From contig NZ_JACJQL010000021.1 of NCBI RefSeq assembly GCF_014696625.1, forward strand, positions 1 to 64,000: a stretch of DNA of 64,000 bases, in the 5' to 3' direction. Shown here one piece after another: positions 20,965 to 29,487 of the stretch; position 1 is the first letter of the stretch; the number at the start of each line of letters is the position of its first letter. A model generated the notes under the pieces. It saw nothing but the letters and a program-made list of their open reading frames with translations. It was not told the DNA's origin and did no database searches. Made by a program: the position numbers and the translations under genes. Source of the stretch: Nostoc parmelioides FACHB-3921 (GTDB lineage: Bacteria; Cyanobacteriota; Cyanobacteriia; Cyanobacteriales; Nostocaceae).

Positions 20965-21019
20965 AGGTTGTTTCAACAGTTAATTTAAAACCTCACTGTT
21001 AATTTGGTAAAGCTAATAC

Positions 21020-21826
21020 TTACCATTCCTCAAATTCAATATCTTCAGTTACATCAAAATTGGAAGGATTTTGTTGATTGCTACCTACAAAAGCTAGCTT
21101 TCTACAGTTCTTACTCAATCCTAAATAATTAGTAGCTATCTCATTAGTCACAATGGAATTATGAAAATTCTCCATCCAGTTGAATACTATCGAACGCTGA
21201 ATAGTATTAAGAGGAGAGTCAGTTTCAATAAGTTGAGCATAGGGTAAACCAGTATCCTCAAGCAACTGGTAAAAGTCGTTATGCAACCCGCCCAAAACTA
21301 GCTCCAAGCCATTTAATTTTTTAATATTAGCTTGGAATCTACTACCTTCATAGTATCGAAATTGCTTGCCAAAGTAATAATTTTTGATAACAATATAGTC
21401 AACTTGACTACCAAAATGCTGGTATAAATCCTCAAGATAATCTTCAACACAGTCTTTACGATGTGATATCGGGTGCAAGAAAGTAACACGATATCCGAGA
21501 TGGTTAAGATTTCCTATCAGTGAAACATCTTTATCAAAAAACTTGAACTCCTGATGGTTTTGACCTGGCATATCTGTCAAAACTACATCAATATTTGGAA
21601 ACATTTCTAAGTCAAGTAATAATCTATCCGAATCGCCCCTAGACAATCCCAAATGGTTTATTTCAAAACCTTTTGTTTTATACATCGATAGCTTGTTACG
21701 ATAACCGTGGTAGAAAACACGCGCATTGCATTTACTTCTCAAGTACAATTCCAGCAAGAGCCGAGAAACTGTGGACTTACCCACACGAGCATCACCCGAT
21801 GTAATTATAAAACGCTTTCCAAACAT
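21020..21826 (-). CDS. ParA-like P-loop ATPase, variant P-loop
   Basis: About 268 residues starting at the ATG at 21826 (a TTG at 21835 is possible). The P-loop at residues 11-19 reads GDARVGKST: a plain Walker A without the signature lysine of the ParA 'deviant' motif. A Walker-B-like VVLTDMPGQN is seen near residue 85. The protein parallels its upstream neighbour over its whole length (QVDYIVIKN against QVDYIVVKN), so the two are diverged paralogues. They are separated by 22 bases and clearly form one operon. A role in positioning or segregation of the replicon is inferred from family and context; loss of the signature lysine may alter dimerisation-dependent ATP hydrolysis. Confidence 0.75.
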   Translation of the reverse strand: MFGKRFIITSGDARVGKSTVSRLLLELYLRSKCNARVFYHGYRNKLSMYKTKGFEINHLGLSRGDSDRLLLDLEMFPNIDVVLTDMPGQNHQEFKFFDKDVSLIGNLNHLGYRVTFLHPISHRKDCVEDYLEDLYQHFGSQVDYIVIKNYYFGKQFRYYEGSRFQANIKKLNGLELVLGGLHNDFYQLLEDTGLPYAQLIETDSPLNTIQRSIVFNWMENFHNSIVTNEIATNYLGLSKNCRKLAFVGSNQQNPSNFDVTEDIEFEEW

Positions 21827-21848
21827 AAAAACCAAGCAACCTATTCAA

Positions 21849-22757
21849 TTAAGCAGCTATATCTTCAGATGGTAAATTTGCATCTTGGTTTTTAGCTTTT
21901 TCTTTTTCTTCGTTTTCTCTAAGCTCTTTAGATTTTTCCACAACTGCTGGGTAGTAACAGTCATCTGGTTGTATATCAAAACCCAATAAATTAAATGCTG
22001 GCTTAATTTGTGCTTCAAACTCAGCAAGCCAAGATTTAATTCTTGACTTAATTACAATATTTGTTTCTTTATGAGTCTGACCTTCATTAAAGGTTAAAGC
22101 ATGGCGGTCAAGAAAGTCATAAGACTTGTAGAATAAATCTGGCATTACAAGTTCTATTAGACCTTCCGCAAGCATATTTTGACGTAGAGAAGAGTCATTA
22201 TATCGCTCAAACTTTTCTTCTTCACCATGAAACAGATTTTTGACAACAATATAATCTACTTGGTCTTTACAAAGTTCACGAAGTTTTTCTAAAACATTTA
22301 TAGAATCAAGAACTCTACTAATCACTGAAACCATTGTTACTCGACAATTAATTTCAGTTTTCAGAACTTCAAAAAATGCAAGCTCTTTGACATAACTTTC
22401 AAAGAACCCTCCAGATTGTGCAGGTAAGTCTAATAATGTGATAGGACAATCACTCTCATCTAGATTAATTAATAGATCATCAGCACCACCTCTATGAAAA
22501 ATATCAATATAACGTATTATAGGGCGGTAATCTTTTTGAAAATACCTTTCTATCTGAGGATTCCTTAAGTCAGCTTCATAAGCTACACAGGGTAAATTTT
22601 TATTAATGTAAAGTTGAAATATTGCTCGTGCAAAGGTACTTTTACCCACGCCACCTTTATCACCTGTTATAATTATCAGTCGCTTTTGAGGTTTACCATT
22701 AGTATTGGAGGAAGTATTATTTGACATGGCTGGTTGTTCTTTATTTTTTCGGCTCAT
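21849..22757 (-). CDS. ParA-like (MinD/ParA family) ATPase
   Basis: The 302-residue protein has the complete deviant Walker A motif GDKGGVGKST at residues 32-41, including the signature lysine. AYEADLRNPQ near 60-70 resembles the switch region of this family, and TLLDLPAQSGG near 105 the Walker B region. ParA ATPases dimerise on ATP, bind DNA or membranes non-specifically, and position plasmids or protein cargo. It leads an operon with a diverged paralogue and possibly the membrane protein beyond it. A perfect inverted repeat just upstream (22762-22772 and 22820-22830) is a good candidate operator. No ParB-like gene is directly adjacent; the nearest ends 4.5 kb away. Confidence 0.82.
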   Translation of the reverse strand: MSRKNKEQPAMSNNTSSNTNGKPQKRLIIITGDKGGVGKSTFARAIFQLYINKNLPCVAYEADLRNPQIERYFQKDYRPIIRYIDIFHRGGADDLLINLDESDCPITLLDLPAQSGGFFESYVKELAFFEVLKTEINCRVTMVSVISRVLDSINVLEKLRELCKDQVDYIVVKNLFHGEEEKFERYNDSSLRQNMLAEGLIELVMPDLFYKSYDFLDRHALTFNEGQTHKETNIVIKSRIKSWLAEFEAQIKPAFNLLGFDIQPDDCYYPAVVEKSKELRENEEKEKAKNQDANLPSEDIAA

Positions 22758-22761
22758 AATA

Positions 22762-22830
22762 TTGTTTACAAAGTGACTAAACTTTGTTGTGTTAGGTTAA
22801 TGTCAATATAAATTTTTAATTTGTAAACAA
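22762..22830. promoter_or_regulatory. Paired inverted repeat upstream of the ParA-like operon
   Basis: TTGTTTACAAA at 22762-22772 is the exact reverse complement of TTTGTAAACAA at 22820-22830, 58 bases centre to centre. Each arm is itself nearly palindromic. The first arm lies 5 bases before the ATG of the ParA-like gene, so a bound protein would block initiation. A pair of operator half-sites or a partition site fits best. Confidence 0.55.
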
Positions 22831-23070
22831 AAATCAATAAATTAAACTAATAAAATAGAAAAATCAGCAACTATATTGCTCAATAAAATTTGGCTAATTT
22901 ATTTTGAATAAACTACTTTGAGTATGCAACCTCTCGCTCAAAAAGCCAAGCAACAAAATTCCACATTAAACCAACATTTGTTGATATGTAAATTAGTCAT
23001 AAATTTTATGTCGTTTAAAGTAAATTGACTTTCAAAAAAGGCATTATGATATTTTGATAGAAAATAATCT

Positions 23071-24012
23071 ATGAGTGAAGTAAGAGCAGATTATGATGGT
23101 GCTTGGAAGGAAGGAGTAGAACAATACTTTGAGGCGTTTCTGGCATTCTTTTTTCCAGAGATTCAAGCAGAAATTGACTGGAAACGAGGCTATGAATTTC
23201 TTGAGCAAGAACTCCAGTAGTTGATAAAAGAATCTGAAATTGGTAAACAATTTGTCGATAAGCTAATCAAAGTTTGGCTAAAAGATGGAAAGGAAACTTG
23301 GTTGCTGATTCATTTGGAAATTCAAAGTCAAGTAGACCCCAACTTCCCTAAACGGATGTTTTCTTACCACTACAGAATCTTTGACCGTTATAACCAAGAA
23401 GTTGTGAGCTTGGCAATTCTGGGGGATAATCAAGCCAATTGGCGACCGCAAGAATATAGTTATGGTCGTTGGGGATGTCGCCTTAGTCTTCAATTTCCCA
23501 TTGTGAAACTACTGGACTATGAATCTCGTTGGTCAGAATTAGAACAAAGTGATAGTCCTTTTGCTGTACTGGTGATGGCGCACCTGCGGACACAAGCCAC
23601 AACTCAAGATTTAGCAGGCCGATTGCAATGGAAGTTGAGCTTAATTAAACGAATGTATGAGTTAGGCTATAGTAGAGATAAAATCCAGCAAATCTTCCGG
23701 TTGCTAGATAGATTAATGACTCTACCACCGGAGTTAGACTTAAATTTTCAAGCCGAATTAGAGCGTTTTGAGGCTGAACAGCAAATGACATACATAACAA
23801 GCGTAGAACGCATAGGTATAGCAAAAGCTACCCAGAAATATATTGCTCAAATCCTAACAATTCGATTTAAAGATGTTCCTACTGAATTAGTAGAAAAACT
23901 AAATGAATTATATGACATTGAGTTATTGAATCAATTGTTAGAAAAAGCCGTAACTACAGGTTCAATATCTGAGTTTGGGCAACAATTAAGTCAAGAAAAT
24001 ACAGATACATAG
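23071..24012 (+). pseudogene. Rpn-type PD-(D/E)XK nuclease gene broken by an in-frame TAG
   Basis: The ATG at 23071 opens a frame that reads to a TAG at 23218-23220 after 49 codons and continues in the same frame to 24012. Both parts together give the typical cyanobacterial Rpn/transposase_31-type protein: EIDWKRGYEFLEQEL before the stop and IHLEIQSQ (the E-x-Q of the nuclease core), RIFDRYNQEVVSLAILGD after it. In relatives this position follows ELQ with another polar residue, and CAG to TAG is one base change. The family promotes RecA-independent recombination in E. coli. The gene should be inactive unless the stop is read through. The remaining frame is undamaged, so the mutation looks recent. 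Confidence 0.8.
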
Positions 24013-24081
24013 TGTTAAAGTTGAATGGAACGCTGGCCGTATAGTCATAAATTCTAACTACCAGCCAACTTTTTTTTGCTT

Positions 24082-24399
24082 TCAAATACAAATTAATTCT
24101 CCAATCAAATCCGCTGCCCGTTTTCCATATTTTTGCCGAATAGCGTCCCTGTACGGCAAGCAATCTTCACTTAAAAAGTCGCGGATAAATAGAGAAAAAT
24201 TAAATCCTCTTTTCGAGTCCACGTATTCTGCTAATTCAATATTAAACAGTGATTTAAATTCATCCTCTCTTTGTTTGAGTGCTGAATATTTAGTTAAATT
24301 ATTGGCTTGGAAGATTGGTTCAACTGCTTGATTAAACAGTTTTTCCATTAAGATATCTTTCATATATCCTTCTATATTTTTGTACCCAATTTTACTCAC
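24082..24399 (-). CDS. Small hypothetical protein
   Basis: This 105-residue ORF encodes a soluble, charged, mainly helical protein (RDEFKSLFNIELAEY appears near the middle as EDEFKSLFNIELAEY; the end reads QKYGKRAADLIGELI). I recognise no domain. It lies between the broken nuclease gene (tail to tail) and the primase gene on the same strand, 87 bases downstream of no overlapping gene. Amino-acid composition is balanced and protein-like, which favours a real gene, but there is no independent support. Confidence 0.45.
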   Translation of the reverse strand: MSKIGYKNIEGYMKDILMEKLFNQAVEPIFQANNLTKYSALKQREDEFKSLFNIELAEYVDSKRGFNFSLFIRDFLSEDCLPYRDAIRQKYGKRAADLIGELICI

Positions 24400-24485
24400 A
24401 AATATAATAACTTCTGTAAAGCTGAATCACCTCTTTTTGTGCAGTTAAAATCTAAAATAACGAACATCTTACCGCCTGATGTCCC

Positions 24486-26687
24486 TCATCTTTTCCAAAA
24501 TTTTTCGCTTTCCAACTCCAAGGAAAACGGTAGACACCCAGGATTGGCAGTCGCCCACTCCTTAGCTTCTGCAATTAGAGTTTCGTTACCGGAATCGAGG
24601 TAGAATTGCATTTTGGCACGTTGCTCTAAGCGATCGCGTTCTTGAGTGTTGAGAATATGTCCCGTAATTACGCAGTATTGGCGCACCTTAGCCTTAGCTT
24701 GGGTTAAAGCCATTAGCCGTAGTTTTGTCACTCGCTTGAGTTCCTCAATGCGGTAGGAAACATCAGTAGTCTCGTCACTAACAGATACACCGTGCAAGCC
24801 GTTGTTGGGGTTTTGGAGTGGTTGTTCTAGTGGAACCGCAGCAGGTATCGAAACTACACCCAGCCCGTTATTCTTCGTGTTAGATAAGTTTTGGTTATCA
24901 ACTTTTGACGACGTGCCGGAGCTACAGAGGTATATAAAATCCTGATCAGAACTGAATTGATTTGATTGTAAAATATTTGTATGAACTGAATTCTTTAATT
25001 GATTGCTGGTTTTATTTGAATTAATTTCAGCAGTATTAGAAGAATTTATGAATTCAAGATTTTCCGCAGGGTGGATTAGAGCTGAGTCTGACTGAGAAAC
25101 ATCGGGTTGTTCAACAAACCCTGCTGACTCCAGCCCTTGGGGGGCTGTAGCAGCAGGAGGTAAACACTTACAAAAAACCTTCATATAAAAAGAATGACCG
25201 TAATTACTTATTCCACAAGGATTTTGAGTATCGTGTTTTACAAATAAGCTTTGAAATTCGTAAAATTGCCCGTTCTCGCTTGATTGATAAGGGTTTAAGC
25301 TATTTTCTGCCCAAGGGTCTAAAATGTAGCGTGTGGGATGCCACAAATGTAAGTGCTTTTGTAGTGTCTCTTGAGAGATAGTTTTGTTAAAGCGGCGTTT
25401 ATACTCAGCACGTATAGCTTTTGCCCGTTCAGTAGCCCCTGCTGGTAACCCACTATCCCACTCTATTGCTGTTACTACTATCTGGATGCGTCTTTGGGCT
25501 TGTTGGCTACGTTCCCAGTTCTGCTGGTGGCGGCGGTCAAATAAAATTACGTTATCTTTGGGTTGATCAATCCTACTAACACCTGCTATGGCTTCTGCAA
25601 ATGTGTTGGCGAATGTACCCAACAGCCGGTCGGGATAACTAACGTAGGCACTGTACCATTTGTTACGAATTGTGCATTCTACCCAATGCCGTACTCTAGC
25701 TTCGATTTCATGTTGGTGTCGGCAATATTGCTTATAGCCAGGGGCATTAATTGCGGTAGAAAGGCAAAATTCGACTAATTTATCGCCTCTTAAGTCTAGA
25801 AAAACGATTCCGTAGCCTGCAAAGATTTGTAGGAGGGTGTTTGTTTGTCCTTGTCCTGTCCAACCGATCGCAATTATTTCTTCCCAGTTGGCACGCCACT
25901 GTGCAGCATCAGCAGACTCTTGCTTACGATATCTCTCCTGTGAAATTTGTTTTTTGGCTTTGTTCGCTACCCGTTTTAATTTGGTTAAATCTTGCCGACT
26001 GGCCGCGCGATCGCAATAGTCGAGGAAGATAGAAACGGAATCGCTAATTGGTTGTAAGTCATCATCAAGTAAAAATGACCCACTACCCGGTTGCATGGGA
26101 CAACGGATGGCTTTGTAGTTGATTATTTGTTTGGCACTATATGGTTTAGTATTGGGGAAGATTTCTAGGTGTCCTTGGCGCAGGATAAAGCCTGCATTTC
26201 TCAAAGTAATTTCTAAGGCGCAGGCTAGGGCAAAGGTAGGCAGGAGAGATGCAAAGTTTAAAATCAAATGATAACCACCACTAAAGCTGGACTGGAGAAT
26301 GACGATATCGACTATGCCGATTTCCTCTAGTGCCGCTTTGATGCGATTTATAGATTCAATGTTATGGCAGTCACCAAAAAAGTCTAAATCGATTGTCGCG
26401 TAACGGGTTGTGTTGTCAAAACGCAGACCTACTAGTTTTGACTTATCTTGGTGCAGCTTCCACAGTTGGGAAGGTTGCAGGTAATAATCGATGGTACGCC
26501 ATGCTGGTTTTGCACCTTCTACTAAAGAAGGGGCAACTATCGCCCCAAATGGATGCCAAAAACGCTCTACGTAGCGTTTACCCAATGATTCTGCGGGCAG
26601 GTGGGGTTTGATTTTCTTTTTTACAGGCTGTGAAAGACTTAATTGGGGCCTGTTATCAACATCTGCCCCGAAATCTTCTTGGAACAT
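24486..26687 (-). CDS. Archaeo-eukaryotic primase (AEP)-type plasmid replication protein
   Basis: The 733-residue protein has an AEP catalytic core in its N-terminal third. TIDLDFFG near residue 97 supplies the metal-binding D-x-D, SSFSGGYHLIL near 133-143 the second motif with its histidine, and HLEIFPN near 176 the third. A helical region follows, then a low-complexity linker rich in Ser, Asn and Gln (about 500-640) and a charged C-terminal helix (ELKRVTKLRLMALTQAKAKV). No helicase P-loop was seen. Such proteins prime, and often initiate, plasmid replication in cyanobacteria; this is the best replication-protein candidate in the window. The upstream gap 26688-27244 carries tandem hairpins and a perfect inverted repeat that could belong to an origin. 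Confidence 0.78.
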   Translation of the reverse strand: MFQEDFGADVDNRPQLSLSQPVKKKIKPHLPAESLGKRYVERFWHPFGAIVAPSLVEGAKPAWRTIDYYLQPSQLWKLHQDKSKLVGLRFDNTTRYATIDLDFFGDCHNIESINRIKAALEEIGIVDIVILQSSFSGGYHLILNFASLLPTFALACALEITLRNAGFILRQGHLEIFPNTKPYSAKQIINYKAIRCPMQPGSGSFLLDDDLQPISDSVSIFLDYCDRAASRQDLTKLKRVANKAKKQISQERYRKQESADAAQWRANWEEIIAIGWTGQGQTNTLLQIFAGYGIVFLDLRGDKLVEFCLSTAINAPGYKQYCRHQHEIEARVRHWVECTIRNKWYSAYVSYPDRLLGTFANTFAEAIAGVSRIDQPKDNVILFDRRHQQNWERSQQAQRRIQIVVTAIEWDSGLPAGATERAKAIRAEYKRRFNKTISQETLQKHLHLWHPTRYILDPWAENSLNPYQSSENGQFYEFQSLFVKHDTQNPCGISNYGHSFYMKVFCKCLPPAATAPQGLESAGFVEQPDVSQSDSALIHPAENLEFINSSNTAEINSNKTSNQLKNSVHTNILQSNQFSSDQDFIYLCSSGTSSKVDNQNLSNTKNNGLGVVSIPAAVPLEQPLQNPNNGLHGVSVSDETTDVSYRIEELKRVTKLRLMALTQAKAKVRQYCVITGHILNTQERDRLEQRAKMQFYLDSGNETLIAEAKEWATANPGCLPFSLELESEKFWKR

Positions 26688-26780
26688 GAGTGACTGTCCT
26701 GATGGTTTTAGTGCATCAGGTAGCCTCGCTGTTGGTCAAAATGTGTTAGCCTAAATTTGAAATTTTTGTTTTATTAAGAA

Positions 26781-26820
26781 GCGGTTGGTTATCCGCTTGT
26801 TGGAGGCGACTGGTAATCGT
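26781..26820. repeat. Two tandem hairpins with co-varying stems
   Basis: Two 25-base units in direct order can each fold into a 4-bp stem. Unit 1 pairs GCGG (26781-26784) with CCGC (26793-26796). Unit 2 pairs GCGA (26806-26809) with TCGT (26817-26820), including one G-U pair. The loops share TGGT-AT, while the stems differ in a compensating way. Confidence 0.4.
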
Positions 26821-27127
26821 CTCATGGTTGAAAGCAAACAGAGGTTATACTTGTTTAGGCTTAGACATACGTAGGCTTAGGCTAAGATTTAGTCCAACAC
26901 GCTTCACCAACAACAATGCGGCTACCCAACTTTTTTTTGAGAGCTATTTAAATACGTCAGTTCTAGCGAAGTTGTGACTAAATCTAGAAAATAGTTTTGG
27001 AATAAGAATGCAAAGCTAGTAACACCTAAAAGTGTCACCAAAAACTGGCAGAGGTTAGTACAATGGGTGAAGATGAAATTACACTCCACCAACGAATTTA
27101 AAAACAAAAAACAGTCAAATATATCCA

Positions 27128-27159
27128 TACGAGTTCAGCACCCAAAATATGAACTCGTA
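27128..27159. repeat. Perfect 9-bp inverted repeat
   Basis: TACGAGTTC at 27128-27136 pairs with GAACTCGTA at 27151-27159 across a 14-base loop. No T-run follows on either strand, so an intrinsic terminator is unlikely. It lies 86 bases beyond the stop of the ParB-like gene, on its downstream side, and could be a protein-binding site. Confidence 0.45.
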
Positions 27160-27244
27160 CTGCAATCAGTATTGAGATGCTAATCTATTAGGTAACGTTA
27201 AATTGTGGGATAAATTCTCTGCTAGATTAACTGCTCACAGCTAC

Positions 27245-28429
27245 CTATGCAGCACGAACATTACCCTTTTGTCTATTTGTAGACACTTCCATTGCTTGCA
27301 TTTGGCTCTTATAGTCCTCCCAAGTTTTTTCAAATACATCAGACTCATACATCCGCAATAAAACCTCCTCTTTATCAGTTAAATTGGGGAGTTTTAACAA
27401 CTCCGCTAAAGATACCTGAACTGGAAAAACATCCCTAAACTTTTCCATTAAGTGAAGTATTCTTGCTCTCTGTTCAGCAGATGGTTCATCTTGCAACTCT
27501 GCATCAATCTGTCGCGGACGTAGATTCACGATTTCTAGGTTCATATTTACTAAATTCCTCAATCCAAAGACAACAAATTCATTAGTTATACCTATAACAC
27601 GCCCCACAATTTCCAACTCTGTCCGCAGTCTTTCCTTAAATTGATATACTTGACCAATTTGGAAACGCCGAAACGGATTGCGATCGCCATTCCGCATCCA
27701 AGCGATACCATCACTTATACTACCTATCTCATCTGCTTCAATTAGGTCTATAACCTGGTTACAGATATCTTGATTGCAAACGAACTTGTACGCTGCATCA
27801 ATACTTCGGTTAAATTCCGCCTCCAGTGCAACAACTGCCTTAAATTTTTGCAGTTCCCTTAATTGAGAAATATATTCAAATACTTTTTTACCCTTGTGAT
27901 AACTGCCAACACTTATCCTTAGATTCTCTGAAACCTCCCGAATTACAGGTTTGCCCTTATTTAATTGAGAGTTACTCTCATCTATCGAAGTGTTCAAATT
28001 TGAATACTTCGATTCATTCAAACGACGAGCGCTTTCCCTCTGTCTTTCTTTCGCTTGGGGACGAAGTACGCTCTCCCAGTACTGCCCTTCGTGAAATTTT
28101 TGGTAATGAGTCTTTCCGCCTTCGCGGTGGAGATTAAAATCAAGCACTAATTTCAAATCCTCTTCAGGCGAGCCAGACTCGACAAATTCTACTTTCACAG
28201 CAGAAATTCCCAACTGGCGAGCTATCTGCAAACGACACTTACCTGCCAAGACCACATTTACACCAGTGCGTGCAGTTACCTTCAAAGATTCCAGAATCCC
28301 TTTTTCAGAGATACTTTTTTCCAAAGCGGGACGGTTCTCATTTTCACCGTATATTTCTATCAGCTTCGGATGAACTACTAACTCCGCAGGAGAAATATAT
28401 ACAATTGCCGGACTATGCACCTCAGACAT
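27245..28429 (-). CDS. ParB/Srx-domain protein, second ParB-like gene
   Basis: Starting at the ATG at 28429, which has GGAGT 6 bases upstream, the protein is 394 residues; an upstream in-frame ATG at 28528 adds only a hydrophobic, non-conserved stretch. Residues about 5-110 form the ParB/Srx-type domain (IYISPAELVVHPK is seen as VYISPAELVVHPK; ISEKGILESLKV; VLAGKCRLQIARQLG; DFNLHREGGKTHYQK). Instead of the usual GERR motif it has GKCR. A helical DNA-binding region follows (VIREVSENLRISVGSYHKGKKVFEY) and a C-terminal part with a KOW-like stretch (FQIGQVYQFKERLRTELEIVGRVIG). This type is common on cyanobacterial plasmids. It may act in partition or as a regulator. The neighbours are the primase downstream and a 520-base gene-poor region upstream. 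Confidence 0.8.
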   Translation of the reverse strand: MSEVHSPAIVYISPAELVVHPKLIEIYGENENRPALEKSISEKGILESLKVTARTGVNVVLAGKCRLQIARQLGISAVKVEFVESGSPEEDLKLVLDFNLHREGGKTHYQKFHEGQYWESVLRPQAKERQRESARRLNESKYSNLNTSIDESNSQLNKGKPVIREVSENLRISVGSYHKGKKVFEYISQLRELQKFKAVVALEAEFNRSIDAAYKFVCNQDICNQVIDLIEADEIGSISDGIAWMRNGDRNPFRRFQIGQVYQFKERLRTELEIVGRVIGITNEFVVFGLRNLVNMNLEIVNLRPRQIDAELQDEPSAEQRARILHLMEKFRDVFPVQVSLAELLKLPNLTDKEEVLLRMYESDVFEKTWEDYKSQMQAMEVSTNRQKGNVRAA

Positions 28430-28949
28430 ATTGATACTCCGGGTCACAAATTGCCTAAAAAAGATAAGTTCAATTTTGAAAAGCTTAAGCAGAAAGTAGA
28501 AAAACTCAAGCAGCAGGACTGATGGCACTTTCTCCAGTGGATGAAAGTGCTATTATTAGAAAATAATTAATTTTTGTAAATAATGAACAATTAATTATCA
28601 AACAATCTCCCGAAGAGAATTTTCGCAGTAGAAAACTATTATTATTAACCCATTTAAAACCAATTTCATTGAAGAGATATTTTTTGGTGTTATTTTTGGG
28701 AAAAATACATCTACCGAAAGAAAGATTTGTAAAACTGGCTAAACTCATGATATGATGTCTCTAGTTAATTAAATTGACAAAACAATGTTCCGCCTTGTTT
28801 TACTAACAAGTGGGCTTGTTTTCTCCTCAAAGCCCTGTTTGCACCAGGGCTTTGGGTGGGTTTTTAGAAAAAATGAACGCTACAAAAAGAGTATATCAGG
28901 CTTCATTCCATTTGGCAAAATTGTACAGTAAAGAGGGGTAAATTTTTAG
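28430..28949. other. Gene-poor region with two hairpins on the plus strand
   Basis: No supported gene in 520 bases. Two stem-loops follow one another: AACAAG/CTTGTT at 28805-28820 running into TTTCTCC, and AAAGCCCTG/CAGGGCTTT at 28829-28853 followed by GGGTGGGTTTTT. The second resembles an intrinsic terminator for plus-strand transcription, although no plus-strand gene ends here. A leader or attenuator of the gene at 28950, or a small RNA, is possible. The 80-residue ORF at 28506-28748 on the minus strand is not convincing. Confidence 0.4.
28829..28867 (+). terminator. Terminator-like hairpin
   Basis: A 9-bp stem AAAGCCCTG/CAGGGCTTT with a 7-base loop is followed by GGGTGGG and then TTTTTAG. 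The G-rich gap between the stem and the T-run is not typical. No upstream plus-strand gene explains it, so attenuation of the gene starting at 28950 is the alternative. Confidence 0.45.
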
Positions 28950-29402
28950 ATGCCTCATCTTCAGATATTAAATTCTCTTGAAAAACAAGCACTAGAGTAC
29001 ATAGCGGCAACGAGCAGCGATGAAGTTAGCAAAAGAGCGAAAATTCTGCTGGGGCTAAACGAAGGCAAAAAATATGTAGCTTTAGCCCAAGAGATTGGTG
29101 TAACCGAAAACTCAATAGCAAAGTGGAAGAAAAGATGGACATCAAGTACCATCTTGTCAGAAACCCAGGAGTCGGCGATCGCAAAAGCTGATGAAGTATT
29201 GGGTGTCAACGTAGGCAGACCTAAGAAGTGCAAAAGTACAGAGGCGAGCAAAATTGTCGAAATCAGCGAATGGAGCAAGAACCGAAAACCTAGTCGTTCC
29301 AAGCACCACTACCATATGCAGGTAGCAGAAGAAGCCGCTAGGAGAGGTTTACCAACACTATCGCCAAGAAGTATAGGACGCATTTTAGAAGCTCAACCTT
29401 AA
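28950..29402 (+). CDS. Stand-alone IS630-like transposase N-terminal (HTH) domain protein
   Basis: The 150-residue protein has the layout of the DNA-binding part of IS630/Tc1-type transposases. KRAKILLGLNEGKKYVALAQEIGVTENSIAKWKKRW (residues about 27-62) is an HTH; a Gly-Arg-Pro linker (VNVGRPKK) follows, and then a second HTH-like part (AEEAARRGLPTLSPRSIGRIL). It ends with a stop where the DDE catalytic domain should begin, and no second ORF follows. It may be an OrfA-type fragment or a domesticated DNA-binding protein. The intact frame and complete bipartite HTH favour a functional protein. A terminator-like hairpin lies upstream. Confidence 0.65.
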   Translation: MPHLQILNSLEKQALEYIAATSSDEVSKRAKILLGLNEGKKYVALAQEIGVTENSIAKWKKRWTSSTILSETQESAIAKADEVLGVNVGRPKKCKSTEASKIVEISEWSKNRKPSRSKHHYHMQVAEEAARRGLPTLSPRSIGRILEAQP

Positions 29403-29487
29403 TAGAAAGAGTCATCAAGCAAGTATTATCCTAGCCCAAGGGAGTAGTTTTGCAATCCCAGTTTTTACCGAGGCTTTTCATTACACT

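Larger units (their letters stand above)
26688..27244. other. Repeat-bearing intergenic region between primase and ParB-like genes (possible origin)
   Basis: These 557 bases separate two minus-strand genes and hold no convincing gene. They contain two tandem hairpins (26781-26820), two copies of TAGGCTTAG (about 26863 and 26880), a run of eight T residues near 26931, and a perfect 9-bp inverted repeat (27128-27159). A replication origin or centromere is plausible beside a primase and a ParB-like gene, but classical iterons were not found. Confidence 0.4.

Noticed and set aside
26922..27128. 68-residue minus-strand ORF
   Set aside because: Low-complexity, Phe/Leu-rich product of A+T-rich DNA that overlaps hairpin structures; no start signal.
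28430..28528. N-terminal extension of the second ParB-like protein to the ATG at 28528
   Set aside because: The added residues are hydrophobic and unlike ParB; the ATG at 28429 has GGAGT at good spacing.
28506..28748. 80-residue minus-strand ORF upstream of the second ParB-like gene
   Set aside because: No motif or start signal, and composition is typical of A+T-rich noncoding DNA.
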